DNA of 64,000 bases, taken from Gelria sp. Kuro-4 (lineage in GTDB: Bacteria; Bacillota; DTU030; DUMP01). The translations under genes and the position numbers were made by a program. The notes beneath the pieces are model-generated. The model had not been told where the DNA came from. It made no database searches and was given only the letters and a program-made list of their open reading frames with translations. Positions 9,145 to 17,285 of this stretch are shown piece by piece. The stretch covers positions 867,001-931,000 of the forward strand of contig NZ_AP024619.1 of NCBI RefSeq assembly GCF_019668485.1, written 5' to 3'. Position 1 is the stretch's first letter; the number at the start of each line of letters is the position of its first letter.

Positions 9145-9174
9145 TTGCTCCGCTGTAAAGCCCAGTGGTACACT
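9145..9174 (+). promoter_or_regulatory. Probable sigma-A promoter for murA
   Basis: The -35 TTGCTC (9145-9150) and -10 TACACT (9169-9174) are 18 bp apart, with a TGG extension before the -10. The site lies in the gap between atpZ and murA and would make murA a separate unit. Confidence 0.5.
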
Positions 9175-9236
9175 GGGCGCGGAGACAACAAACCGGTTGG
9201 CACCCAGAATAAGCGGGAAAAGCGAGGATTATACGG

Positions 9237-10514
9237 GTGGAGAAACTGGTGATCACAGGCGGTCATCCCCTGGCGGGCAGAGTACGGGTGGCAGGAGCCA
9301 AGAATGCTGTTTTGCCGCTGATGGCCGCTGCCCTCATGGTGGAAGGCGAAACGGTGCTGGAAGATGTTCCGGCGCTGGAAGATGTAAGCACCATGCTCCA
9401 GGTGCTGGCGCACCTGGGTACTGAAACCCATTACGGCGCTCCGGGCCGGCTGCACCTTACCTCTCCTGCGAAAGGGGAGGGCGAGGTGGCCGCACCGTAC
9501 GACGTGGTCCGGCGCATGCGGGCTTCTTTTCTTGTGCTGGGGCCCCTCTTGGCCTGCCGCGGCCGGGCGGAGGTGCCGCTGCCGGGTGGTTGTGCCATCG
9601 GCGGGCGGCCGGTGGACCTGCACCTCAAGGGCCTGGCGGCTCTGGGCGCCGAGGTCAGCCTGACGCAGGGTATGATCCGGGCGCGCGCCAAGCGCCTCAC
9701 TGGTGCCCACATCTACCTGGACTTCCCGAGCGTCGGGGCCACCGAGAACATCCTTATGGCGGCCAGCCTGGCCCACGGCGAAACCGTCATTGAAAACGCC
9801 GCCAGCGAACCGGAAGTGGTGGACCTGGCCAACTTCCTCTGTGCCGCCGGCGCCCGCATCAGGGGGGCCGGCACAGGCGTCATCCGCGTGAATGGAGTGA
9901 GCGGGCTCCGGGGGCTGCGCCACACGGTGATCCCCGACCGCATCGAGGCCGGCACGTTCATGGCGGCCGCCGCCATCACCGGCGGGAGCGTCACGGTGGA
10001 AAACATCGTCTACGAGCACTTAAAGCCGGTGGCGGCCAAGCTTACGGAGATGGGCTGCGCGGTGGAGCTTTCCGACGCCGGCGACGCCATCCGGGTGACG
10101 GCGACCGGTACCCTGAAGGCCACGGATGTAAAGACGCTGCCTTACCCAGGCTTCCCCACCGACATGCAGTCGCCCTTTCTCGCGCTCCTCACGCAGGCCC
10201 GCGGAACAGGCGTGGTGACGGAAACCGTGTTTGAAAACCGCTTCCTGGCGGTGCCGGAACTGAAGCGCCTGGGTGCCAACATCCGCGCTGAGGGACGTAC
10301 GGCCGTGGTGGAAGGCAGGACGCCCCTCGCAGGCGCCGAGGTCACCGCTCCCGACCTGCGGGGCGGAGCAGCCCTGGTGCTGGCCGGCCTGGCGGCGGAG
10401 GGAGAAACCAGCGTTACGCGGCTAGAGCACCTCGACCGTGGCTATGAACGCCTGGCCGAGAAGCTGGTAGGACTGGGAGCGCAGGTTAAGCGAGTAAACG
10501 TCACAAATGTATAG
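9237..10514 (+). CDS. murA: UDP-N-acetylglucosamine 1-carboxyvinyltransferase
   Basis: MurA performs the first committed step of peptidoglycan synthesis, adding enolpyruvate from PEP to UDP-GlcNAc. Lys22 and Asn23 (A-K-N-A-V-L-P) and the fosfomycin-sensitive Cys119 ([10 protein letters not shown]) are present. At 425 residues the length is normal. The GTG at 9237 has only a weak ribosome site (GCGAGGAT). The neighbour spoIID downstream matches the Bacillus order murAA-spoIID. Confidence 0.97.
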   Translation: MEKLVITGGHPLAGRVRVAGAKNAVLPLMAAALMVEGETVLEDVPALEDVSTMLQVLAHLGTETHYGAPGRLHLTSPAKGEGEVAAPYDVVRRMRASFLVLGPLLACRGRAEVPLPGGCAIGGRPVDLHLKGLAALGAEVSLTQGMIRARAKRLTGAHIYLDFPSVGATENILMAASLAHGETVIENAASEPEVVDLANFLCAAGARIRGAGTGVIRVNGVSGLRGLRHTVIPDRIEAGTFMAAAAITGGSVTVENIVYEHLKPVAAKLTEMGCAVELSDAGDAIRVTATGTLKATDVKTLPYPGFPTDMQSPFLALLTQARGTGVVTETVFENRFLAVPELKRLGANIRAEGRTAVVEGRTPLAGAEVTAPDLRGGAALVLAGLAAEGETSVTRLEHLDRGYERLAEKLVGLGAQVKRVNVTNV

Positions 10515-10525
10515 CGGGAGAGAAG

Positions 10526-10580
10526 GCGCCCGGGCTGCGGCCCGGGCGTTGGCATACCGCTCCGCGGCTTCTCATATAGA
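10526..10580 (+). promoter_or_regulatory. Hairpin after murA and sigma-E-like promoter for spoIID
   Basis: A strong GC hairpin (GCGCCCGGGC / GCCCGGGCG, about 10526-10548) follows murA, with only a TT run, so it is a weak terminator. Next come GCATA (ATA at 10554-10556) and CATATAGA (from 10573), 16 bp apart. They resemble the sigma-E pattern (ATA, then CATA-A-T). spoIID is a sigma-E gene in B. subtilis. The fit is partial. Confidence 0.45.
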
Positions 10581-10630
10581 TTAAGAAGCACGAGCTTTAG
10601 CTGGGCGGGGTCCAGGGGGAGGAGAAGCGC

Positions 10631-11647
10631 TTGCGGAGCTTTTGGGCGGGTGTGATCATCTTTGTGCTGCTGGCCGTGTTGGTGCTGCCGGCGGCGGTTA
10701 TCGGCCTCATGGGGGGAGCGCGTGGACCGGCGCCGGAGGCGCTGGAGGCGGCGCGCGCCGACGAGGGGCCCCTCCTTAAGGTGTTTGTGGCGGCCCGGGG
10801 CGAGGTGGAGGAGATGCCGCTCGAACGCTACCTGGTGGGCGTCACCGCGGCGGAGATGCCGGCGGAGTTTCACCCCGAGGCCCTTAAGGCCCAGGCGGTG
10901 GCGGCCCGCACCTATGCCCTGCGGCGCCTCAAGTCTTTCGGCGGCGCCGGTTGCCCGAAGCACCCCGAGGCGGACATCTGCACCGATCCGGCGTGCTGCC
11001 AGGGCTGGCTGAGCGAGAGCGAGCTTAGGCAGCGCTGGGGGCTCTTTTCTTATCCGCGCTACCACGAAAAGATCGCCGAGGCCGTGGCGGCCACCGCCGG
11101 CCTGGTGATCACCTACGACCATGAACTCATCGATCCGGTGTACCACGCCAGCTGCGGCGGCTTAGGCACCGAAGACGCCGCAGCGGTGTGGGGGAGTTCC
11201 GTGCCTTACCTGCGCCACGTGGAGTGCAACTTCGACGGCAACCCGCCCCACATGGGCGACGAGGTCACCTTCACCCTGGCCGAGCTGGGGGAGCGCCTTG
11301 GGCTTGAGGTGGCGGTGCCGGCCAGCCAGGGCCTGGACCTGGCGGTGCTGAGCCGCACCGCCGCCGGCCGGGTTAAGGAGCTGCGCGCCGGCCGGATGAC
11401 CCTCTCCGGGCCCGAGGTGCGAAAGCGGCTGGGGCTCAACTCCACCAACTTCAGCTGGCGCCTGGCTGAGGGCGGCAAAGTCGTCTTTACCACCTCCGGC
11501 AACGGCCACGCCGTAGGCCTCTGCCAGTACGGTGCCGACGGCCTGGCCAAAGCGGGCCGTGACTTCCGCGCCATCCTCCAGCACTACTACACCGGCACCA
11601 CCGTCTCCCCACCCCCCGGCTCCTCGGGGTCAGGTATCAACTTTTAA
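10631..11647 (+). CDS. spoIID: Stage II sporulation protein D
   Basis: SpoIID is a membrane-anchored lytic transglycosylase that removes septal peptidoglycan during engulfment. A single N-terminal membrane segment (about residues 5-27) precedes the SpoIID/LytB domain. The domain contains L-V-G-V-T-A-A-E-M-P-A-E-F, A-R-T-Y-A-L, H-A-S-C-G-G and the C-terminal G-H-A-V-G-L-C-Q-Y-G-A block. The TTG at 10631 follows GGGGGAGGAG. The last residues (about S-S-G-S-G-I-N-F) are encoded by the left arm of an inverted repeat that overlaps the stop codon, so the natural C-terminus has probably been replaced by a repeat insertion. spoIIQ, the usual neighbour, lies 11 kb further on. Confidence 0.95.
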   Translation: MRSFWAGVIIFVLLAVLVLPAAVIGLMGGARGPAPEALEAARADEGPLLKVFVAARGEVEEMPLERYLVGVTAAEMPAEFHPEALKAQAVAARTYALRRLKSFGGAGCPKHPEADICTDPACCQGWLSESELRQRWGLFSYPRYHEKIAEAVAATAGLVITYDHELIDPVYHASCGGLGTEDAAAVWGSSVPYLRHVECNFDGNPPHMGDEVTFTLAELGERLGLEVAVPASQGLDLAVLSRTAAGRVKELRAGRMTLSGPEVRKRLGLNSTNFSWRLAEGGKVVFTTSGNGHAVGLCQYGADGLAKAGRDFRAILQHYYTGTTVSPPPGSSGSGINF

Positions 11648-11701
11648 AAGTTCTTCTCAAACCTGCAAAATACTTTAAAAAGTTGATACCTGACCCCGAG
11701 G
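11622..11701. repeat. REP/MITE-like inverted repeat at the end of spoIID
   Basis: The arms 11622-11650 and 11673-11701 are almost perfect inverted copies of about 29 bp, each containing GGGGTCAGGTATCAACTTTT, around a 22-bp centre. Both ends carry CCTCGGGG. The structure resembles REP-type palindromes mobilised by REP-associated transposases, or a small MITE. The RNA form would be a long hairpin that could also serve as a bidirectional terminator. It lies exactly at the left border of the segment that separates spoIID from spoIIQ. Confidence 0.75.
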
Positions 11702-11714
11702 AAGCAAGCAGGAA

Positions 11715-11762
11715 TTTGAGCGGCGGGCGCGAATATATACACTACTGCAGGAACTCCTGCAG
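11715..11762 (+). promoter_or_regulatory. Candidate promoter and operator of the RpiR-type regulator gene
   Basis: TTTGAG (11715-11720) and TATACA (11736-11741) form a loose promoter with a 15-bp spacer. Immediately downstream is an 18-bp palindrome, CTGCAGGA-AC-TCCTGCAG (11745-11762). A palindrome over the start of transcription is a natural site for autoregulation by the downstream SIS-domain repressor. This is inference only. Confidence 0.4.
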
Positions 11763-11810
11763 CAAACCTGACACAAGGCAGCAAGAAATGATGCAAGGCG
11801 GGTTGAAAAG

Positions 11811-12701
11811 GTGACAAACGCAGGTATCAGCCTCGAAGCACGCATAAAGAAGGCCTTCGGAGAGCTCTCCGGCGCGCAGCGCGCCCTGGCTGAGTTTATC
11901 CTGAGCAACTACGAGCAGGCCGCCTTCCTCACGGCGGCCCGGCTGGGGGCGCTGGTGGGTGTGAGCGAGTCCACGGTGGTGCGCTTCGCCTACACCCTGG
12001 GCTACCAGGGTTGGCCGGAGCTGCAGGGGGTCCTGCAGGAAATGGTGAAGAACCGCCTCAGCACAGCGGCCCGCCTGCGCCTTTCGGCGGCTCCGGTGGC
12101 GGGCGAGAAGGAATCGGTGGCACGCGAGATTCTCACCACGGATCTGGAGAACCTGCGGCGCACGCTCCAGGAGCTGAAGGAGGAGGACTTCGACGCCGCC
12201 GTAGACGCCGTCATCGCCGCGCGCGACATCTACGTGCTGGGCTCGCGCAGCGCCCACTCCCTGGCCCTCTTTCTGGCCTTTTACCTGCAGATGATCGGCA
12301 AGCGCGTGCGCGTGGTGCCCCAGGGGGTGAGCAGCATCTTCGAGGAGCTGGCCACGGTGCGCCCGGAGGACCTGGTGATCGGGATCAGCTTTCCCCGCTA
12401 CACCCGCCTCACCGTACAGGGGTTTGAGTACGCCCGCGCCCGGGGCGCGCGGATGCTGGCCCTCACCGATAGCATTCTCTCACCGCTCGCCCCGCTGGCG
12501 GACATTACACTCACGGCGCAGAGCAACCTGGGTTCCTTTATCGAGTCCTTCGCGGCCCCGCTTTCGGTGATCAATGCGCTGGTGACGGCGGTGGGCCGGC
12601 GGGATAAGGAAAAAACCCTGGCCTGCCTGGACGAGTTGGAGGAGGTGGCTGCCCGGCACAGCATCTTTTACCAACCGGGAGGGGGTGGAAATGGCGTGTA
12701 A
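11811..12701 (+). CDS. MurR/RpiR family transcriptional regulator (HTH + SIS)
   Basis: The N-terminal RpiR-type helix-turn-helix covers about residues 10-85, with the family block V-G-V-S-E-S-T-V-V-R-F-A near residue 45. It is followed by a SIS phosphosugar-binding domain, with G-S-R-S-A-H-S-L near residue 143 and a second half around S-F-P-R-Y-T-R. Proteins of this family sense sugar phosphates. Here the neighbour is an amino acid mutase, so the ligand is open. The GTG at 11811 is preceded by a poor ribosome site. The stop codon overlaps the T-run of the minus-strand RNA terminator of the eam leader, so the two transcripts converge. Confidence 0.85.
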   Translation: MTNAGISLEARIKKAFGELSGAQRALAEFILSNYEQAAFLTAARLGALVGVSESTVVRFAYTLGYQGWPELQGVLQEMVKNRLSTAARLRLSAAPVAGEKESVAREILTTDLENLRRTLQELKEEDFDAAVDAVIAARDIYVLGSRSAHSLALFLAFYLQMIGKRVRVVPQGVSSIFEELATVRPEDLVIGISFPRYTRLTVQGFEYARARGARMLALTDSILSPLAPLADITLTAQSNLGSFIESFAAPLSVINALVTAVGRRDKEKTLACLDELEEVAARHSIFYQPGGGGNGV

Positions 12702-12815
12702 AAAAGAGACCGCACACGTGGTGCGGTCTCTGCAGCCGGTCACGGTCCGGCCCGGTTTTGTGGCAGCAAAACCGGTGCCAAAGGTTCCTTTTACCTTCCG
12801 GAGGACCGTATACCT
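12700..12815 (-). ncRNA. Candidate small RNA, divergent from eam (copy 1)
   Basis: On the minus strand a good sigma-A promoter (see the 12822-12851 entry) would start an RNA of about 116 nt near 12815. It ends at an intrinsic terminator: stem GAGACCGCAC / GTGCGGTCTC (12706-12730) followed by six Us (12705-12700). Between start and terminator the RNA can fold into a three-way junction. The closing stem is ACGGTCC / GGACCGT, with inner hairpins AAGGT / ACCTT and CCGGTTTTG / CAAAACCGG. It has no open frame. A 116-nt second copy lies at 17286-17401. It matches no family I recognise. Its transcript would be antisense to the leader of eam. Confidence 0.6.
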
Positions 12816-14033
12816 GGTCTCATTGTAGCACCAGGGTGGCCCTCCTGTAAAGACTACTGGAGGTGCAACCATGGCTCTTACAGAAGAAGAGAAACGGCGG
12901 ATAGCCATCGAGCGAACGGCGGAACTGCGCGGGCGCATTGCGCCGTACCTAAAAGCCTCAGAGGAGATTGAGACGGGCTTTAAGCTGGCGGAGCGCTTTG
13001 CCCGGCGTAAGGAGGAACTGAAGAAGTTCTTCGGCGCCGGCGAGGAAGAGTGGAACGACTGGCACTGGCAGATCCGAAACCGCATCAGCGATGTGGAGAC
13101 CTTGGCCGAGCTGGTTAACCTGACGCCGCAGGAGGCCGACGAGGTCGCCCGGGTGGGGGCCAGGTACCGCTGGGCCATCTCGCCCTACTATGCCTCGCTC
13201 ATGGACCCGGACAACCCGCGCTGCCCCATCCGCCTGCGGGCGGTGCCCAGCATCAATGAAATTACCGATGTCTACGGCGTGCCGGATCCGATGGCGGAAG
13301 AGTACACCTCCCCGGCGCCGCGCATCACGCGCCGCTACCCGGACCGGCTCATCATCAACGTGACCAACCAGTGCGGCATGTTCTGCCGCCACTGCCAGCG
13401 GCGCCGTAACATCGGCGAGGTGGACCAGCCGGCGCGCGACGAGGAGATCCAGGCCGCCCTGGATTACATCCGCGCCAATCCGGAGATCCGGGACGTTCTG
13501 ATCACCGGCGGCGACCCCTTCACCTTGGAGGACGACAAGATCGACTGGATCCTCACTGAGCTCGACAGCATGCCGCATGTGGAGATAAAGCGCATCGGGA
13601 GCGCCACCCCGGTGACGCTGCCCCAGCGCATCACCCAAAAGCTGTGCGACATGCTGGGCCGGCACCTGCCGCTCTACTTAAACGCCCACTTCAACCACCC
13701 GAAAGAAGTCACTCCCGCGGCGCAGGAGGCCTGCCTGCGCCTGGCGCGGGCCGGGGTGGGCCTGGGCAACCAAGCGGTGCTGCTCAGGGGCATCAACAAC
13801 GATCCTTATGTGATGAAAAAGCTGAACCACGAGCTCTTAAGGATCATGGTGCGGCCGTACTACATCTTCCACGCCAAATCCGTGCAGGGGACGACGCACT
13901 TCGTCACCACCGTGCAGGACGGCCTGGAGATCATGGAGAACCTGCGCGGTTACACCTCGGGTCTCGCCATCCCGTGGTACATCATCAACGCGCCGGAGGG
14001 CCACGGCAAGACCCCAATCGTGCCGCAGTACCT
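12702..14033 (+). repeat. Direct repeat, left copy (1.33 kb, about 99% identical)
   Basis: The sequence from 12702 to 14033 recurs at 17288-18619 with a constant offset of 4586 bp and no gaps. I count about eight substitutions. It covers the small-RNA gene, the eam leader and all but the last 73 bp of eam. Identity stops sharply at both ends. Confidence 0.95.
12822..12851 (-). promoter_or_regulatory. Minus-strand sigma-A promoter of the small RNA (copy 1)
   Basis: Read on the minus strand, the -35 TTTACA (12851-12846) and -10 TACAAT (12827-12822) are separated by 18 bp. Both hexamers are one mismatch from consensus. The identical promoter recurs at 17408-17437. Confidence 0.65.
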
Positions 14034-14106
14034 TGTTTCTATGGGCAGAGATTATGTGCTAATCCGTAACTGGGAAGGTAAGGTCTTTCGTTATCCGAAC
14101 CGCTAG
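12871..14106 (+). CDS. eam: Glutamate 2,3-aminomutase (radical SAM/PLP), copy 1
   Basis: This enzyme of the lysine 2,3-aminomutase family moves the amino group of glutamate from C2 to C3, giving beta-glutamate, a known compatible solute. The radical-SAM cluster motif is Cys168-x3-Cys172-x2-Cys175, and the PLP lysine is Lys380 (G-H-G-K-T-P). The two aspartates that bind the lysine side chain in lysine 2,3-aminomutases are replaced by Lys336 (H-A-K-S-V) and Asn373 (I-I-N-A-P). These are the substitutions that define glutamate 2,3-aminomutase. GGAGGTG precedes the ATG. The last 73 bp are AT-richer and differ from copy 2 by many synonymous changes, and the protein ends 4 residues earlier, so the gene is a mosaic. 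Confidence 0.9.
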   Translation: MALTEEEKRRIAIERTAELRGRIAPYLKASEEIETGFKLAERFARRKEELKKFFGAGEEEWNDWHWQIRNRISDVETLAELVNLTPQEADEVARVGARYRWAISPYYASLMDPDNPRCPIRLRAVPSINEITDVYGVPDPMAEEYTSPAPRITRRYPDRLIINVTNQCGMFCRHCQRRRNIGEVDQPARDEEIQAALDYIRANPEIRDVLITGGDPFTLEDDKIDWILTELDSMPHVEIKRIGSATPVTLPQRITQKLCDMLGRHLPLYLNAHFNHPKEVTPAAQEACLRLARAGVGLGNQAVLLRGINNDPYVMKKLNHELLRIMVRPYYIFHAKSVQGTTHFVTTVQDGLEIMENLRGYTSGLAIPWYIINAPEGHGKTPIVPQYLVSMGRDYVLIRNWEGKVFRYPNR

Positions 14107-14175
14107 CGGAGCAGTATACAGGTGTTTACCCATTCGGTCAACGCTGTTTAATTCGAGACTATAGGAGGGTCGCTA

Positions 14176-14274
14176 ATGGATAGGGTGCCAACCTCAACCT
14201 GGTTGTTTATCGTTGTTCCTAGTTTCTTAACCTACATCGCGGCCATCTACTACTATCTTAAATTCAATCAGTAA
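14176..14274 (+). CDS. Symporter small accessory micro-protein (32 residues)
   Basis: A 32-residue frame starts at the ATG at 14176 with a good ribosome site, GGAGGGT, 5 bp ahead. The protein is one hydrophobic helix (W-L-F-I-V-V-P-S-F-L-T-Y-I-A-A-I) ending in a short polar tail. Single-helix proteins of this size are often encoded directly ahead of sodium:solute symporters and act as small subunits. The symporter gene starts 18 bp after this stop. The assignment rests on position, size and hydrophobicity. Confidence 0.7.
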   Translation: MDRVPTSTWLFIVVPSFLTYIAAIYYYLKFNQ

Positions 14275-14292
14275 AAGAAGGAGTGAACAGGT

Positions 14293-15801
14293 GTGCTTGT
14301 GGGCTTAGCCCTTCCAATCTTCCTTTTCTTATATCTTGTTTTCCTTGTCGGGGTAGGATACACAGCTTCAAAGTACATGAAGAGCCTGGAAGACTATGTC
14401 TTGGCTGGGCGTCGAGTGGGGTCTTGGGCTCTGGCTTTTACTTTTAGTGCTACGGGAATGAGCGGCTGGCTTGGACTAGGGTTTGCTGGATATACGTATC
14501 GATCTGGATTCGAGGGCGTCTGGACTATGGTGCCAAGTGCGACGATCGGCATTTTTCTCAGCTTTGTGCTAATTAGTAAGCTCATTCGTCGTTACTCTGA
14601 GGACGTCAACGCCTTAACGGTGCCTGATGTCCTTGAGATCCGGTACTATGATCGAAAAAAAGTTCTGCGAATCATTGGAAGTATTGTTATCTTAGCCGCA
14701 GCTATTGCCTACATTAACGGGCAATTAGTTGCATGCGGTAAGCTTTTTGCCACGGTGTTAGGATGGAATTACAACGTAACCATTGTTATTGCCGCAATTA
14801 CATTCGTAGCCTGGACGACACTAGGTGGGCTTCTTGCTGTCTCTTGGACCGACCTCGTTCAGGGAATTCTAATGGTATGTGGAAGTGCCATGGCAGGCGC
14901 TTTTGCCATTGCGTTGTCGGGTGGAATAGAAGAGTTGTCTGTCGGATTAGCCAAAGTGGCGAAAACTGACCCGGCCTTTATCATCTCCCCATTTGCCACA
15001 GTGCCTATTGTTATTTACGGGATTTCCCTCTTTCTTGGCGATGGGATTATGAGTTGGGCTGGACAGCCTACCTTGATGATGCGCTACATGTCAGCGAAAG
15101 ATACTAAGACATTAACCTTGTCTGCCGTACTAGCTGTGTTTATCCAAAGCATACTATTCTTTGGGGTCTTCTTGGCCGCTTTGTATATGCGCGCGAAGTT
15201 TCCAAGTGCTGAGCTTCTCCCTGTAAGTAACGATAGCGAGACAGTTCTACTGCAGTTCTTTTCCACGATGACACATCCGATTTTTGCGGGCGTTTTCGTT
15301 GGCAGTATACTTGCGGGCATACTCTCCACGGCTGATTCCATGCTGCTTATCGGCGCCTCGACTCTTGTTAACGACATCTACATTAAGATTTTCAACCCCA
15401 GCGTGAATCCTCGCCAGGCCTTAACCTACTCCCGCATAGCCACCGTTCTGTTGGGTGTTCTGGGTGTAATTCTTAGCCTTAGGGGTGGATCAGTGCTGTG
15501 GATCTCCTGGTTCGGATGGAACACTCTGGGATTGTTTGGGGGCCCTGTGATTCTAGGCTTGCTATGGCCGCGAACCAGCCGTGAGGGTGCGATCGCCGGG
15601 CTCGCCACAGGTTTCATACTCATGGCAATTTGGGGTCCCCTTAACCTGGAAGCGAAACTCAACTTGTTCCAGGCCTTTGGTGGATGTCTTGCCACCTATG
15701 TTGTCACCTGGGTGGTAAGCTTGTTTACGCCGGCACCGCCGACCGAGATCCAGTCTCAGATTCGAGAACTGAGAAGCAAACCGTTGGCAGCACGAGGGTG
15801 A
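14293..15801 (+). CDS. Sodium:solute symporter family (SSS) permease
   Basis: The 502-residue protein has about 13 hydrophobic segments and SSS-family features. These include the N-terminal G-R-R-V-G-S-W-A-L-A-F-T-F-S-A-T-G-M-S-G-W block near residue 40 and the S-T-A-D-S-M-L-L-I-G-A-S-T-L segment near residue 350, typical of the PutP/PanF branch. It would use Na+ to import a small organic solute. The substrate is not readable; its place between two eam genes suggests an amino acid or compatible solute. The GTG start has AAGGAG about 9 bp upstream. Codon use is clearly AT-richer than in the flanking eam genes, which points to transfer. Confidence 0.9.
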   Translation: MLVGLALPIFLFLYLVFLVGVGYTASKYMKSLEDYVLAGRRVGSWALAFTFSATGMSGWLGLGFAGYTYRSGFEGVWTMVPSATIGIFLSFVLISKLIRRYSEDVNALTVPDVLEIRYYDRKKVLRIIGSIVILAAAIAYINGQLVACGKLFATVLGWNYNVTIVIAAITFVAWTTLGGLLAVSWTDLVQGILMVCGSAMAGAFAIALSGGIEELSVGLAKVAKTDPAFIISPFATVPIVIYGISLFLGDGIMSWAGQPTLMMRYMSAKDTKTLTLSAVLAVFIQSILFFGVFLAALYMRAKFPSAELLPVSNDSETVLLQFFSTMTHPIFAGVFVGSILAGILSTADSMLLIGASTLVNDIYIKIFNPSVNPRQALTYSRIATVLLGVLGVILSLRGGSVLWISWFGWNTLGLFGGPVILGLLWPRTSREGAIAGLATGFILMAIWGPLNLEAKLNLFQAFGGCLATYVVTWVVSLFTPAPPTEIQSQIRELRSKPLAARG

Positions 15802-15845
15802 CGGACGGTTTTTGCGCGATGGATCAAGGAAGGAGAGAGAGCCCT

Positions 15846-16667
15846 GTGCCAAGAAACATAACTATAGCTGCCATTCAAATGGCTTCTCAATTGGCTAATA
15901 AAGCAGCGAATTGGGCGAAAGCCAAGGAACTCTTGGCTGTTGCTGCACGTCAAGGAGCGCAAATTGCTTGCCTTCCAGAACTGTTTCTCCAGGGTTATCA
16001 CTTATCCCGGGAAGAGTTTGTTGCCCTAGCCGAAACGCAAGACCAGGTTGTTCAGCGTGTCCAACCAGTTGCACGCGAATTGGGCCTGTACATCGTTGCT
16101 CCGTATGCAGAGCAAAGTAAGATCCCCGGGATAATCTATAATTCTGCGTTATTATGCAGCCCTGAAGGCCATGCCGTAGGCAATATGCGAAAAGTTTATC
16201 TTTGGGGAGAAGAAAAACTGAAATTCCGTTCTGGCTCCACTTTTCCTGTGTTCGATACACCACTAGGGCGACTTGCTATTCTAATCTGCTACGACGCTGA
16301 GTTCTCGGAGCCCCCGCGGATTGTGGCTTTGCAGGGTGCGGAACTGGTCTTTATCCCTTCGGTTTGGAGCGTGCGCGCAAGTAATCGATGGAGTGTAGAA
16401 CTGGCGGCGGCAGCTCTTTATAATCAGTACTTTGTAGTCGGCGTAAACACAATTGGGGAGGGGATATGCGGGGCAAGCAAAGTAGTGAATCCACGCGGAG
16501 AAACTGTAATTGAAGCCCTGAGGGAATCAGAGCAAGTCATCTGTGCAACGATTGACCTCGAGGATGTAGCAGCATATCGTAGCGAAGTTCCCTACTTCTC
16601 CGATCTTAAAGTGGACACGTTCAGGAGACTAGTATCGCTCGGAAAAACGCATGAAAGGAGGCAATGA
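15846..16667 (+). CDS. Carbon-nitrogen hydrolase (nitrilase superfamily)
   Basis: The 273-residue amidase-type protein carries the Glu-Lys-Cys catalytic triad positions of the superfamily. They are Glu in C-L-P-E-L-F near residue 45, Lys in the R-K-V-Y-L-W region near 117, and Cys in I-C-Y-D-A-E-F near 147. Family members hydrolyse amides, carbamoyl compounds or nitriles. The GTG at 15846 has AAGGAGAGAG upstream; the frame stays open back to 15684 but that part overlaps the symporter. It probably forms an operon with the symporter (44-bp gap) and the next gene (3-bp gap). It shares the AT-rich composition of the cargo block. An omega-amidase-like role on a glutamate-related amide is only a guess. 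Confidence 0.88.
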   Translation: MPRNITIAAIQMASQLANKAANWAKAKELLAVAARQGAQIACLPELFLQGYHLSREEFVALAETQDQVVQRVQPVARELGLYIVAPYAEQSKIPGIIYNSALLCSPEGHAVGNMRKVYLWGEEKLKFRSGSTFPVFDTPLGRLAILICYDAEFSEPPRIVALQGAELVFIPSVWSVRASNRWSVELAAAALYNQYFVVGVNTIGEGICGASKVVNPRGETVIEALRESEQVICATIDLEDVAAYRSEVPYFSDLKVDTFRRLVSLGKTHERRQ

Positions 16668-16670
16668 TCT

Positions 16671-17225
16671 GTGTTCAGCCCGGTTGTCGCGTCCCCGATA
16701 ACGCCGGAATTGGCAGCCAGACTTCTTGCCGACTTTGTGAACCAAAGAAAACTTGGATGCGCGTCAACACTTGATGTCCGCCCTAAACTGGCACTCCGGC
16801 CGTTCTACCTTTTCACAGTAATAGTAACCATAAGACGCGGCTTTGGTCTGAAACCTCGGCTGTTAACTTTTTACCTCTGGGTGAACGCACTTACCGGGCA
16901 GGTTTTGCGGACAGCTGACTTGCCGGAATTGATCAATGCAACCTATATAGTTGACGAATCTAACGCTCCATCACTAAATAAGAAGGAAGCCGAAACCGTA
17001 GCTCATTATACAGCATTGCAGCATACACTGCGGTTTTACCGCAGCTTTTGGACACCCGAGGTCACTACAAAGGAATGCAGAGCTGTTCAATTGCCTTACT
17101 GGTTAGCCGAGATAAACTTCCCGAATGGTGCGGTGCTGTTAGAACTCAACGCCTTTAGCGGAGAAATTCATCGTGGCCAAGAGCAGGACAGAGGGGTTCA
17201 AACTACAGAAGCCAAAATGCGCTAG
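16671..17225 (+). CDS. Hypothetical protein, 184 residues
   Basis: I do not recognise this family. The GTG start lies 3 bp after the nitrilase stop, with AAAGGAGGC ahead, so it is translated with it. The protein has no clear membrane segment apart from a weakly hydrophobic stretch near residue 45 (F-Y-L-F-T-V-I-V-T-I). The C-terminal part (L-P-Y-W-L-A-E-I-N-F-P-N-G) has the alternating aromatic/hydrophobic pattern of small beta-rich domains such as PepSY, but this is weak. It belongs to the AT-rich cargo between the eam copies. Confidence 0.75.
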   Translation: MFSPVVASPITPELAARLLADFVNQRKLGCASTLDVRPKLALRPFYLFTVIVTIRRGFGLKPRLLTFYLWVNALTGQVLRTADLPELINATYIVDESNAPSLNKKEAETVAHYTALQHTLRFYRSFWTPEVTTKECRAVQLPYWLAEINFPNGAVLLELNAFSGEIHRGQEQDRGVQTTEAKMR

Positions 17226-17285
17226 CCAGTTTGGCTGCACAGGGGCGCTAAGTGCTTGGCTTAAGGAGTGCATCAAGTATAAAAC

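Noticed and set aside
12826-12845. AGCACCAGGGTGGCC as a T-box core before eam
   Set aside because: Only GGGTGG matches; the conserved ACCGCG part, Stem I signature and a plus-strand terminator are missing, and the string is part of the minus-strand promoter spacer.
16671-17225. Calling the gene after the nitrilase a PepSY-domain protein
   Set aside because: Only one short segment has a PepSY-like pattern; the evidence is too weak, so it is left hypothetical.
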